Source: Cyanobacterium aponinum PCC 10605 | Lineage (GTDB): Bacteria > Cyanobacteriota > Cyanobacteriia > Cyanobacteriales > Cyanobacteriaceae | Direction: 5' to 3' | DNA: 64,000 nucleotides | Assembly: GCF_000317675.1 (NCBI RefSeq) | Contig: NC_019776.1 | Location: 62,001 to 126,000, forward strand | Part shown: in pieces, positions 8,604-17,059 of the stretch | Layout: every line of letters starts with the position of its first letter | How positions within the stretch are numbered: the stretch's first letter is position 1 | Position numbers and translations under genes: made by a program | The notes under the pieces: model-generated | Database searches by the model: none | Seen by the model: only the letters and a program-made list of their open reading frames with translations | What the model was told of the DNA's origin: nothing

Positions 8604-9053
8604 ATGACCAATACCTATGAAATGATGTTTGTCTTGCGTCCTGATTTAACTCAAGAGCAAGTCAACGGGCAGATGCGCAAATATCGTGATTTCCTCAAAG
8701 AAAATGGAGCAGAAAAAGTATCCCTTGAAGTTTGGGGCAAACGTCGTCTAGCTTACCCTATTCAAAAATTTCAAGAAGGAATCTACATTCTAACCTACTA
8801 TACAGGTGATGGTTCTCAAGTTGCCTCCATAGAAAGAGATATGCGCTTAGGAGAGGAAGTTTTACGTTATCTTACTATCAAATTAGATTCTGATTTCGAC
8901 TTTGAAGAAAAAGATATTCCTTCCGCCCCTTCTACCGCTTCTGAATCACCCATTGAGTTACCAACTCCTGCGGCGGCTGATTCTTCTCCCACTGAAGAAA
9001 GTAGTGAGGAGGAAGTGGAAGTAGAAGAAACAGAAACACCTGTAGAAGCGTAA
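8604..9053 (+). CDS. rpsF: 30S ribosomal protein S6
   Basis: A 149-residue protein whose first ~100 residues are S6: [20 protein letters not shown] at the start, then [29 protein letters not shown] and the terminal strand region. It binds 16S rRNA with S18 in the platform of the small subunit. Beyond residue ~105 is a long acidic Ser/Pro/Glu tail ([12 protein letters not shown]), giving a length above the usual S6. Acidic tails are known for S6 in several cyanobacteria. No rpsR follows; the next gene is the DUF1818 gene 23 bp downstream, likely cotranscribed. Confidence 0.95.
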   Translation: MTNTYEMMFVLRPDLTQEQVNGQMRKYRDFLKENGAEKVSLEVWGKRRLAYPIQKFQEGIYILTYYTGDGSQVASIERDMRLGEEVLRYLTIKLDSDFDFEEKDIPSAPSTASESPIELPTPAAADSSPTEESSEEEVEVEETETPVEA

Positions 9054-9076
9054 TTTTCTCTTAGAGGATAAATTAC

Positions 9077-9433
9077 TTGATTAAACAAGGTAAAGGATGG
9101 CGTATTGGTTGGAAACCAAATCCTTGCACTTATCAAGGATTATTAGGGGGCGAAGATTGGGCGATGGAGCTAACTTCTGCCGAAATGGCTGATTTTTGTC
9201 GTCTTTTACCAGAAATTAATCAAGCAGTAATTGATATAAGCGAACATCTCATGGATGAAGAAAAAATCGTCTGTGAGATGGAAAGTGAACTTTTGTGGTT
9301 AGGAGCAGAAGGATATCCTCAAAATTATTCCTTACGAGTTATTTTATCTCAAGGTAGATGTTGTGAAGGAACTTGGTCTGTCGAAGTTCTACCAGAGCTT
9401 TTAAAGGCTATACAGTCTTTTCACTTATTCTAA
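9077..9433 (+). CDS. DUF1818 family protein (TTG start)
   Basis: A 118-residue protein fitting the cyanobacterial DUF1818 family: IKQGKGWRIGWKPNP at the N-terminus, then a helical ELTSAEMADFCRLLPEINQAV block and a GRCCEGTWSVEVLPELLKAI end. No in-frame ATG exists before the conserved N-terminus, so TTG at 9077 is the best start, with AGAGG at 9063-9067 as ribosome binding site. Function is unknown. Its tight position behind rpsF suggests cotranscription. The Trp-rich N-terminus resembles small nucleic-acid-binding domains, but that is speculation. Confidence 0.75.
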   Translation: MIKQGKGWRIGWKPNPCTYQGLLGGEDWAMELTSAEMADFCRLLPEINQAVIDISEHLMDEEKIVCEMESELLWLGAEGYPQNYSLRVILSQGRCCEGTWSVEVLPELLKAIQSFHLF

Positions 9434-9434
9434 C

Positions 9435-9463
9435 TTGACGACTTGTTCTTTTTTTATTATAAT
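9435..9463 (+). promoter_or_regulatory. Promoter of tRNA-Pro
   Basis: TTGACG (9435-9440), 17-bp spacer, TATAAT (9458-9463): a near-consensus sigma70 promoter placed 17 bp before the mature tRNA 5' end. This is one of the best promoter matches in the window, as expected for a stable RNA gene. It begins immediately after the DUF1818 stop codon. Confidence 0.75.
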
Positions 9464-9480
9464 AGGATAATGTGATTAAA

Positions 9481-9554
9481 CGGGGCGTAGCGCAGCTTGG
9501 TAGCGCACCACTTTGGGGTAGTGGGGGTCGTGGGTTCAAATCCCGCCGCTCCGA
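9481..9554 (+). tRNA. trnP-GGG: tRNA-Pro (anticodon GGG)
   Basis: The full cloverleaf can be folded by hand: acceptor stem CGGGGCG/CGCTCCG (one G-T pair), D stem GCGC/GCGC with loop AGCTTGGTA, anticodon stem CCACT/AGTGG with loop TTGGGGT, variable region GGGTC, T stem GTGGG/CCCGC with loop TTCAAAT, and discriminator A. The anticodon is the central GGG, reading CCC and CCT proline codons. CCA is not encoded; the gene is followed by a T-rich run (tttttttgttttt) that can terminate transcription. Confidence 0.93.
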
Positions 9555-9632
9555 TTTTTTGTTTTTAAGATAACCTAGCTTTTTAAGGTGGGGTTCAGCT
9601 TAGGAATATCAGATAAACTTGAGTTATTGGGG

Positions 9633-9647
9633 TTGAACATTGTTCAA
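9633..9647. terminator. Hairpin behind tRNA / DUF760 gene
   Basis: TTGAACATTGTTCAA forms a 6-bp perfect stem with a 3-nt loop, inside an imperfect longer GGGG...CCCC frame. It lies 25 bp beyond the stop of the minus-strand DUF760 gene. No clear T-tract follows on the minus strand, so this is only a candidate terminator. Confidence 0.3.
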
Positions 9648-9672
9648 TCAATCCCCTGATAACCTGCAAAAA

Positions 9673-9996
9673 TTAAAGAGAATCAGTATTGCTGATGCTG
9701 TCTTCTAAATCCTTTCTTTTTTCCATCTGGCAAAGAAAATAACCAGTCATCATCGCCGAAGCTAATAAATTCGCTAAATACTGTCTATCTGTGACAATTT
9801 GTACGTTAAATCCATCAGAGGGTAAAACTCCTAATAAACCTTGTACATTGTGAGTGATAATTTCTCTTACTTCTGGAGTTGCCGATTGGGCAACTCTTTC
9901 TAATGTTTCTGGATGTTGTTTTTGTAAATATTCAACTAATGTATTTTTGAGTGTTGTTTCTGATTCGCGCTGAAAAAAATTAGAATCAAATACCAT
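9673..9996 (-). CDS. DUF760 family protein
   Basis: A 107-residue protein of the cyanobacterial/plastid DUF760 family. It has helical LKNTLVEYLQKQHPETLERVAQ and EVREIITHNVQGLLGVLPSDGFNVQI blocks, then RQYLANLLASAMMTGYFL and a polar C-terminus. Plant members are plastid-targeted, and none has a firm biochemical role as far as I know. It is divergent from the UbiB-like gene with a 243-bp spacer. Family assignment is from recognition of the sequence pattern. Confidence 0.72.
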   Translation of the reverse strand: MVFDSNFFQRESETTLKNTLVEYLQKQHPETLERVAQSATPEVREIITHNVQGLLGVLPSDGFNVQIVTDRQYLANLLASAMMTGYFLCQMEKRKDLEDSISNTDSL

Positions 9997-10239
9997 TATT
10001 AATTTCCTCTGTTGGAATTTACGCCGTTACTCTTTGCTTTGTTAACAATATGATAATCTTTTTTTCTCTATTCTGTCGGCTAAATATATATCCACAAATT
10101 TATTTTTACTGGTTTATGATGAAGATATTGTTACAATAGTTAACAAAACTAGGCTCTCGACAAGATCTTGATCTTTCATGAGATATTCTAGCTCAGTTAT
10201 TCTAATTGTTCTTGACCAAAGAGTATAGTAGAAACTTTT

Positions 10240-12306
10240 ATGACTCAAACCATCACCCCTCCAGAAAGCAAAGAAAATCTTGATAATATTGATGACAATA
10301 TCGTTAACATCCATGATAATCCTGTTGTTATCCCCGTAAAACATAAGGAAGATTTAGGTCCAGTGAGTGATATGTCTCCTGATAGTTGGCGGTATCACCC
10401 AGATATGATTATTGAATATTATCGTCAACGCCCTTTACAAGTATTCGGTAGATTATTAAATATTCTGTTTCCATTTCTGTCTTTCTTGTTGGATGGTTGG
10501 TGGGATGGTTTTTGGGGAAATACGAAAAAAAATGAATTGAAGCGAGCGGTAAAATTAAGAAAAATTCTGACAAAATTAGGTCCTGCTTATATAAAAATAG
10601 GCCAAGCATTGTCCACACGCCCTGATTTAGTTCCTCCTAAATATTTGGATGAATTAACCAGATTACAGGATCAGCTACCTCCTTTTCCCAATGAAATTGC
10701 CTATCAGTTTATCGAGGAAGAATTGGGGGCAAAACCTCAAGAAGTTTATGCGGAAATTTCTGAACATCCCATCGCCGCCGCTTCTTTAGGACAAGTATAT
10801 AGAGGAAAATTACATTCAGGGGAGGAAGTAGCGATAAAAGTACAGCGCCCTGATTTAGTAAGACGTATCACCCTTGATATTTATATTATGAGGTCGATCG
10901 CATCTTGGATCAAAGAAAATGTCAAAAAAATTCGCTCAGACTTAGTCGCAATTACCGACGAGTTAGCCGCCCGTATCTTTGAGGAGATGAATTATTTACA
11001 AGAAGGGGAAAATGCGGCTCGATTTAAAGAATTATATGGACATATTCCCGAAATCTACGTACCGAAAATTTATTGGGAATACACCGGGCGCCGAGTCTTA
11101 ACGATGGAATGGATTAATGGCACAAAATTAACCAAAATCAAAGAAATTGAAGCTCAAGGCATCAACGCCACAGGATTGGTAGAGATAGGGGTACAATGTT
11201 CCTTACAACAACTATTAGAACATGGATTCTTTCATGCTGACCCTCACCCCGGTAATTTATTAGCAATGGAAGACGGTAAACTGGCTTATCTCGATTTTGG
11301 GATGATGAGTACGATTTTACCCTATCAACGATATGGCTTAATTGATGCAGTGGTACACCTTGTAAATCGTGATTTTGAAGCTCTCGCTCAAGATTATGTA
11401 AAATTAGACTTTTTAACTCCCGACACAGACTTAACGCCCATTATTCCAGCCCTAGCAAACGTTTTTAACAATGCCCTTGGTGCTAGTGTGGCAGAACTCA
11501 ATTTTAAGCGAATCACAGACGAAATGTCGGCAATGATGTACGAATTTCCTTTCCGAGTACCAGCTTACTATGCTTTAATTATTCGCTCAATGGTGACATT
11601 GGAAGGTATCGCTATTAATATAGATCCCAATTTTAAAGTATTAAGTAAAGCCTATCCCTATGTTGCCAAAAGACTATTAACAGATCAATCTCCTGAGTTA
11701 AGAAAATCCCTGAAAGATTTGTTATTTAAAGATGGTAGTTTCCGTTGGAATCGTCTGGAAAATTTATTAAGAAATGCCAAAGATTCCCCTGATTATGATT
11801 TTGACAGAGTAATTAACCAAGGCTTAGATTTTTTGTTATCGGAAAGAGGTGAGTTTATCAGAGAAAGATTAGCCGATGAAATAGTTAATTCTTTAGATAA
11901 CTTTGGACAAAAAACATGGATTAATATTTCTACCACCGTGCGAGAAACTCTTGGTTTCAATAATGGCTCATCGGTAGATCATAATAATGGTAATGGTAGA
12001 AACGGGAATCATAATAATGGCAGTAATGATGAATCTTTTGAAAGATTGATGAATATTGTTAAAATCCTTCAAGAAACTGATGGATATGATCCTTTAAAAT
12101 TAATTCCCGTAGTCACGAATATTATTCAGAATAAAGAAACTCAAAAATTGGGACAGAAAATAGCTGGAGGTTTAGCAGAAAAAGCAACGGCAAGGTTAAT
12201 TCGTAGTTTATTACTAGAGTCGAATAATGGTAATAACTATAATGGCAATGGTAAAAATGGGGTTAAAAATAATCCTCAATATTCTTTACCTAGTGCAAGA
12301 AAATAA
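10240..12306 (+). CDS. ABC1/UbiB atypical kinase (AarF family)
   Basis: A 688-residue ABC1K protein. The diagnostic elements are the KxGQ motif (KIGQALSTRPD, about residue 119), the alanine-rich loop in place of the P-loop (AAASLGQVY, about 180), the catalytic HADPHPGN (about 331) and the metal-binding DFG (LDFGMM, about 353). Such proteins act in ubiquinone/plastoquinone and tocopherol metabolism and in plastoglobule-type lipid homeostasis. Cyanobacteria carry several paralogues, so the specific role is open. The region at about 570-600 is an Asn/Gly-rich low-complexity linker. No partner gene is adjacent. Confidence 0.88.
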   Translation: MTQTITPPESKENLDNIDDNIVNIHDNPVVIPVKHKEDLGPVSDMSPDSWRYHPDMIIEYYRQRPLQVFGRLLNILFPFLSFLLDGWWDGFWGNTKKNELKRAVKLRKILTKLGPAYIKIGQALSTRPDLVPPKYLDELTRLQDQLPPFPNEIAYQFIEEELGAKPQEVYAEISEHPIAAASLGQVYRGKLHSGEEVAIKVQRPDLVRRITLDIYIMRSIASWIKENVKKIRSDLVAITDELAARIFEEMNYLQEGENAARFKELYGHIPEIYVPKIYWEYTGRRVLTMEWINGTKLTKIKEIEAQGINATGLVEIGVQCSLQQLLEHGFFHADPHPGNLLAMEDGKLAYLDFGMMSTILPYQRYGLIDAVVHLVNRDFEALAQDYVKLDFLTPDTDLTPIIPALANVFNNALGASVAELNFKRITDEMSAMMYEFPFRVPAYYALIIRSMVTLEGIAINIDPNFKVLSKAYPYVAKRLLTDQSPELRKSLKDLLFKDGSFRWNRLENLLRNAKDSPDYDFDRVINQGLDFLLSERGEFIRERLADEIVNSLDNFGQKTWINISTTVRETLGFNNGSSVDHNNGNGRNGNHNNGSNDESFERLMNIVKILQETDGYDPLKLIPVVTNIIQNKETQKLGQKIAGGLAEKATARLIRSLLLESNNGNNYNGNGKNGVKNNPQYSLPSARK

Positions 12307-12677
12307 AGACTCTCTTACTTTGAGTAAGTTAGGATATATCCAAATCATAAGGGGCGGTAGGTAGCTAGTTAACCTGAGTTTTGGATAAGCTGAAAGCATC
12401 CCAACTCGTAGTCAGAAAACCTTATAGCTTCTTAGAAATAACGATAAAATTGCCTTAACCCGAACTGAAGTGAAATATATTCAACCCCTACCACCCCAAA
12501 ACCCTAAACCCCTACTTCCCCCTCTCACCCTCTCCCCTCATCTCCTCATCACCCTAACACCTGCAACCTGACACCTGACACCTAACCTTATCGGATATTC
12601 TTAAACCGAACGAAGGTTAGTTATCGGAATAAATCCGCTAGCAAAACCAAAAAATTTACACTGGACTAGCTTTAATT
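12307..12677. other. Spacer with composite repeat, no gene seen
   Basis: A 371-bp spacer behind the UbiB gene containing a half-palindrome (gaaatatattcaacccctacc, about 12472), a C-rich run (ccctctcaccctctcccc) and the composite heptamer/GATATTC repeat listed separately. No open reading frame or RNA gene is recognised. Most of its length appears to be built from dispersed repeats also found at 14.7, 16.8, 50.1, 52.1 and 59.0 kb. Confidence 0.6.
12557..12619. repeat. Composite repeat copy A (CACCTG heptamers + GATATTC block)
   Basis: Heptamers aacacctgcaacctgacacc... run straight into a conserved block, cttatcgGATATTCTTAAACCGAACgaaGGTTA. The same order is found at 16843-16899 and 58962-59025. 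The order and spacing are kept while single bases vary, so it behaves as one unit rather than chance adjacency. Confidence 0.7.
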
Positions 12678-13571
12678 TTACTCAACTTGTTGAATTTGAA
12701 AATCTATATTTTTTTGCTGTTCAACTTTACTAATTAATTTATTTATAGATTGGCTTGATATTCCCCAACTTAAATTACTCATATTTTTTACTTGATTTTC
12801 GGGGATGTCATTTCCATTTTGATAAATATAAGGATTACCTAAAGGGGGATATTTTCCTAAACCATTAATACCTATTAGTTGACCTTGTAAATTGAGAATT
12901 GAGCCTCCACTCATACCACTATGAACATTATTTGTATAACCAATTTGGTAGCCTCCGATTAAAGGCTTTGGTAAAACTTGGCTTAAATTTCCGAAAGTGT
13001 ATTTAATGTTTTCTGATTGTTTTAAGTTGTCTTGAAAAGGAAATCCACTAGCTAAAATTAATTCATTTTTCTTAGGTATATAATTATTTTTGATATTGAT
13101 AGTTTGATATTGTTCTTGACTTTCAAAAGTTAATAAAGCTAAATCATCAACTATTAAATTATCATTATTTTGCCAAATAACTTCCCCTTTATAAATTTTT
13201 CCTGTGTGAGTTTGAATTTGATAATTAATTTCTTTGTTATCAACTACATGGTTGTTTGTTAATACTAAATAACTATTTTTTCTTTGACCAATTATTACTC
13301 CTGAACCACCTATTTCATGGTCATCAATATTTGCAAAAACTCTAACATTTACTAATTTTGCTATTTCTTTTAATTCTGTTTGATTAAGACTTTTTTTTGG
13401 TATTTTACTATTTTTACCTATCTCTTTTATTTTCGTTTCGAGGGTTTTATGTTGGGTAGTTTTCTGCTCTTGGATAATGAAAGTGAGGGTAAAGAAAAGG
13501 AAAAATGCGATCGCCCATAACTGCCATTTTTGACGAAATACCTTAATAAATAGCTGGTTTACGGGCAACAT
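12678..13571 (-). CDS. Trypsin-like (HtrA-type) serine protease, membrane-anchored
   Basis: A 297-residue S1-family protease. A single N-terminal hydrophobic helix (residues ~17-32) anchors it or acts as uncleaved signal. The catalytic triad is visible: His108 in LTNNHVV, Asp143 in VDDLALL and Ser221 in SGMSGGS. There is no PDZ domain, so it is shorter than DegP/HtrA. The protease domain probably faces the periplasm or lumen. Codon use is more A/T-rich than the neighbouring UbiB gene. Substrates are unknown. It is divergent from vipp1 with a 277-bp spacer. Confidence 0.85.
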   Translation of the reverse strand: MLPVNQLFIKVFRQKWQLWAIAFFLFFTLTFIIQEQKTTQHKTLETKIKEIGKNSKIPKKSLNQTELKEIAKLVNVRVFANIDDHEIGGSGVIIGQRKNSYLVLTNNHVVDNKEINYQIQTHTGKIYKGEVIWQNNDNLIVDDLALLTFESQEQYQTINIKNNYIPKKNELILASGFPFQDNLKQSENIKYTFGNLSQVLPKPLIGGYQIGYTNNVHSGMSGGSILNLQGQLIGINGLGKYPPLGNPYIYQNGNDIPENQVKNMSNLSWGISSQSINKLISKVEQQKNIDFQIQQVE

Positions 13572-13848
13572 AGAGGGAGTTTAACCAAAAAAGATAATGC
13601 CATTTTAACATTGTAAACTCATCTTAAACAGAGAACCCATATCAGCAAAAAAAAAACTTAATTTGCCCAATTCCATCAAAAGACTTTTTCAGAAAACCCT
13701 CAACATATCTTATTCATAGCATTATATTCTCGTAGATTTTAAATAATGCAACAGATGAGTTATAACCCTAATCTTAGAATGATGATTTAGAATAAAATTA
13801 GTCTAAAGTAATATAGAAAATATAGTTAAAATAAAGGTCAAAGTAATT

Positions 13849-14631
13849 ATGGGAATTTTTGATCGCATCAGTAGGGTAATAAGAGCAAATGTCAATGATA
13901 TGATTGATAAAGCTGAAGATCCCGAAAAGGTTTTAGAGCAGAGTATCCGTGAAATGGGCGATGACCTCGTTAAAATGCGTCAAGCTGTAGCACAAGCGAT
14001 CGCCTCTCAAAAAAGAACAGAACAACAGTACCAGAAAAATCTAAGCGAAGCCAATACATGGCAACAAAGAGCGCAATTAGCTTTATCAAAAGGAGAAGAG
14101 GGTTTAGCAAGAGAAGCGTTAGTGAGAAAGAAAACCCATGCTGAAACTGCCGCTACTTTAAAAGCACAATTAGATAGTCAAGTGCAACAAATTGATGCCC
14201 TTCGTCGTAATTTAACCGCTTTAGAGAGCAAAATTTCAGAAGCAAAAACGAAGAAAGATATGCTTAAAGCTCGTATTAGTGCGGCAAAAGCAAATAAACA
14301 GCTACAAAGTACCATCAGCAATATTAACAGTAGTTCCGCCATGTCTGCCTTTGAGCGCATGGAAGAAAGAGTAATGCTAGAAGAAGCAGAAGCAAGTGCT
14401 GTAGGAGAATTAGCGGGAATGGGAGAGGATTCCAAATGGGCATCCTTAGAAGGTGGCACGGCGGTAGATGATGAATTAGAAGCCTTGAAACGTCAATTAT
14501 CTGGTACTCCTGAACCCAGTACTGCTTTACCTGCTGGTAATGAGATTATTGATGGTGAAACAGTTTCTAGCAATACACCTCCCATTGATGATGAGTTGGA
14601 AAAATTAAGAGCGGAATTAAGAAAAAGCTAA
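13849..14631 (+). CDS. vipp1: Vipp1/IM30 (PspA family) thylakoid membrane protein
   Basis: A 260-residue ESCRT-III-superfamily protein. It begins MGIFDRISRVIRANVNDMIDKAEDPEKVL, the amphipathic helix 0 and the conserved EDPEK. A long alpha-helical hairpin follows (about 30-150) with LRRNLTALESKISEAKTKKDMLKARI, and then FERME...EA. After residue ~215 comes a linker and a C-terminal helix (IDDELEKLRAELRK). This extension separates Vipp1 from bacterial PspA. Vipp1 forms rings and rods that shape and protect thylakoid membranes. It stands alone here, and no pspBC partners are present. Confidence 0.92.
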   Translation: MGIFDRISRVIRANVNDMIDKAEDPEKVLEQSIREMGDDLVKMRQAVAQAIASQKRTEQQYQKNLSEANTWQQRAQLALSKGEEGLAREALVRKKTHAETAATLKAQLDSQVQQIDALRRNLTALESKISEAKTKKDMLKARISAAKANKQLQSTISNINSSSAMSAFERMEERVMLEEAEASAVGELAGMGEDSKWASLEGGTAVDDELEALKRQLSGTPEPSTALPAGNEIIDGETVSSNTPPIDDELEKLRAELRKS

Positions 14632-14708
14632 TTATTTTATGGGGTTTTAGGGGATTGGAAAGAAATAAGTAATGAGTAGTAATGAGTTCGGGGTTTGGAG
14701 TTAGGTAG

Positions 14709-14728
14709 GGGCGAATGGCCATTCGCCC
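14709..14728. repeat. Perfect 20-nt palindrome GGGCGAATGGCCATTCGCCC
   Basis: The 20-mer is its own reverse complement and is flanked by TAG...GTACA. A degenerate relative lies at about 50225-50246 (ggggcgaatggctattcgc). A nearly identical copy missing one C occurs inside the chlH coding region at 23486-23508. It belongs to a dispersed cyanobacterial palindromic repeat. Confidence 0.85.
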
Positions 14729-14904
14729 GTACATTAGAAGTTATTAATTATCAACTATTTACCTTTGCCTTCCCCCATATTTAGGAGGGATAGAGGGGGA
14801 TTTGCGTTTTATCCTTTCTAATTACAACTGTCTATAGCAAAACAAGTCAATGATTAAACTTTATCTTATACTATGGAATAGTTAAAAATATTGATGGCTT
14901 TTAT

Positions 14905-16527
14905 ATGACGATTTTAAATAAAAATAAGGGAAAAAATCATTGGTTATTAAAACTTAATAAACTTTTCTTGAATATTGCAATATTAACTATTATTCCTTTT
15001 TTATTTCAGACTTTGCCTCTTTTAGCATTGGATCTACAAATTGGTATTGTGCAAAGATTTGGAGAAGAATTAGAAGATGAAATAACTTTAACAAGTATTG
15101 GTGAGGATAATTTAAAACTAACTTTTACAGATAATCTCACTGGGGAAAATAAGTCTTTAACTACTAAGCAATTAAAATTAGACATCATACCCCAGCCTTT
15201 ACCCCACAAATACATTGAAGAAAGATTAATATTAGGGGATCATGGTACGTTTGAAACAGCAGAAGATGATGCCAATAATTGGAGGGAATTAGGTATTGAT
15301 GTGGAGATAACTCAACCCGGGCGTTGGCAGGTATGGGCAAAGCGTGGCACTTACAACACTCCTTTTTTGAGACGATTATTATTAGAACAGTTACAAGAAG
15401 CAGGTTATAGTAATGTCTATATTGAAACAGCTATTTTATTAGAAAAGCCAGAGGTTTCTTTTTCGGTGGGGGAGAATACCTATCAAGTAAATTTTTTAAA
15501 AATCAGTAGCAATCAAGGATTAATAGAAATTAAGGAAGGAAAAGACGGCAAAAATCGCAAATATGGAGGCAATTTTACACTTCAGCCCAATTCCTATGGC
15601 AATTATACTTTGGTTAATAAAGTTGATATAGAAACCTATTTACGGGGAGTTGTGCCTCACGAAATCGGTAGCAATGCACCCTTAGCCGCCGCTCAAGCTC
15701 AAACTATTATTGCTCGAACTTACGCCCTACGCAACACAAGAAGGTTTGCGGCTGATAATTATGAACTTTGTGCAAATACCCATTGTCAAGTTTATTATGG
15801 TTTAAGTGGTACATCCAAAATAGCAGATCAGGCGATCGCATCTACAAAAGGATTAGTATTAACGTATGAAAATGAATTAGTGGATGCTTTATATTCTTCT
15901 ACCACAGGGGGAATAACCTCTAATTTTACAGATATTTGGAATGGAGAAAATCGCCCTTATCTAAAATCCGTGATTGATTCACCGCAACAAGTGTGGAATT
16001 TAAGTCAACAAAGTCTTGAGTCTGAAGATAATTTTCGTAAGTTTATCTCTTTAGAAAAAGGCTTTAATGAAACGGGTAGAAGTTTATTTCGTTGGCAAAA
16101 ACAAAGTAGCATCACAGATTTAACTAAAGATTTGCAAAAATATTTAACCCGAATAAAACATCCTCTTGTAGATATAAAAGAAATTCAATCCATGAAAATA
16201 ACAGAGCGATCGCCCTCTGGTAGAATCTTAAAGTTAGATGTAAAAACTGACTTAGGAGTTATTACCCTAGAAAAAAATGAAGTCAGAAGCGCCTTCGCCC
16301 CCCCTAGAAGCACCTTTTTTTACTTAGAACCTATTTATGATAAAAACAAAAAATTAACAGCCTATCAATTCATAGGCGGTGGTTTTGGTCATGGAGTAGG
16401 ACTAAGTCAATTTGGCAGTTATAATCTTGCTAAGCTAGGTTGGACTGCGGAAAAAATATTACAATTTTATTATCCCGGAACACAAGTTCAACCTTTAAAA
16501 GATAATCAGGCAATCAACAGCAACTAA
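14905..16527 (+). CDS. SpoIID/LytB domain protein
   Basis: A 540-residue exported protein. An N-terminal hydrophobic helix (about 17-37) acts as signal or anchor. Residues ~245-525 hold the SpoIID domain: VNKVDIETYLRGVVPHEIGSN, then AAAQAQTIIARTYALRNTRR, and near the end IGGGFGHGVGLSQFGSYNLAKLGWT. SpoIID-type enzymes are lytic transglycosylases acting on denuded peptidoglycan; cyanobacterial homologues probably remodel the cell wall in vegetative cells. The N-terminal ~200 residues (amidase-enhancer-like) are less conserved. The downstream dxs is 532 bp away, so this gene is monocistronic. Confidence 0.85.
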   Translation: MTILNKNKGKNHWLLKLNKLFLNIAILTIIPFLFQTLPLLALDLQIGIVQRFGEELEDEITLTSIGEDNLKLTFTDNLTGENKSLTTKQLKLDIIPQPLPHKYIEERLILGDHGTFETAEDDANNWRELGIDVEITQPGRWQVWAKRGTYNTPFLRRLLLEQLQEAGYSNVYIETAILLEKPEVSFSVGENTYQVNFLKISSNQGLIEIKEGKDGKNRKYGGNFTLQPNSYGNYTLVNKVDIETYLRGVVPHEIGSNAPLAAAQAQTIIARTYALRNTRRFAADNYELCANTHCQVYYGLSGTSKIADQAIASTKGLVLTYENELVDALYSSTTGGITSNFTDIWNGENRPYLKSVIDSPQQVWNLSQQSLESEDNFRKFISLEKGFNETGRSLFRWQKQSSITDLTKDLQKYLTRIKHPLVDIKEIQSMKITERSPSGRILKLDVKTDLGVITLEKNEVRSAFAPPRSTFFYLEPIYDKNKKLTAYQFIGGGFGHGVGLSQFGSYNLAKLGWTAEKILQFYYPGTQVQPLKDNQAINSN

Positions 16528-17059
16528 ATTAAACCAGAAACCTATCTAAATCGCATATTCTTATATCGAACTTAGGTAATCTCAATTCTGGATAAATTTT
16601 TATAGAGAGTGATTGAGAAAAGGGCAATGGGCAAACCCCCCTTGTTTAAGAGGGAGTAATAAGTAACGAGCAATGAGTAATGAGTTTTGATAATTTATTA
16701 TGATTAATTGATTGTTTCAAGATTTTTTATTCTGACTTAAAATCTGCAAGTCAAAAATCTCCCCATCTCCCTCTCCCCTTATCCCCCGCTCTTTTTTCTT
16801 TCTCGAAAATGAAACAGCCCTGCCCTTTATCCCCCATCCCCTAACACCTGCAACCTGACACCTACTCTTATCTGATATTCTTAAACTGAACTGAGGTTAA
16901 GTAGGTAAATTAAAGACAATTTTTGTCATTCATGAAACATTACAAAGATTTATAATCCTTTACCTTAAAGCAAGAAAAGAAAAATTAAGACAAAATAAAG
17001 GAAAGTAGTCTTAACAATCTGACATATTAATCAATATATATTATAGGGAAAAAAGAATA
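16528..17059. other. 532-bp spacer with repeats and dxs leader
   Basis: No gene is seen. The left part carries a degraded GATATTC-type element (catattcttatatcgaacttagg, about 16553) and GAGTAAT-type heptamers (about 16661-16686). The middle carries C-rich runs, a tctcgaaaatgaaacagccctgcc element also echoed near 34136 and 55545, and composite repeat copy B (16843-16899). The last 150 bp, A/T-rich with aaagatttataatcc, probably contains the dxs promoter. Confidence 0.55.
16843..16899. repeat. Composite repeat copy B
   Basis: Heptamer part aacacctgcaacctgacacct followed by cttatctGATATTCTTAAACTGAACTGAGGTTAA. It is the second of three copies with the same internal order, 160 bp before dxs. Confidence 0.7.

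Noticed and set aside
8867-9136. Minus-strand frame over the acidic rpsF tail
   Set aside because: It is the Ser-rich complement of the Glu/Ser-rich S6 tail and has no independent support.
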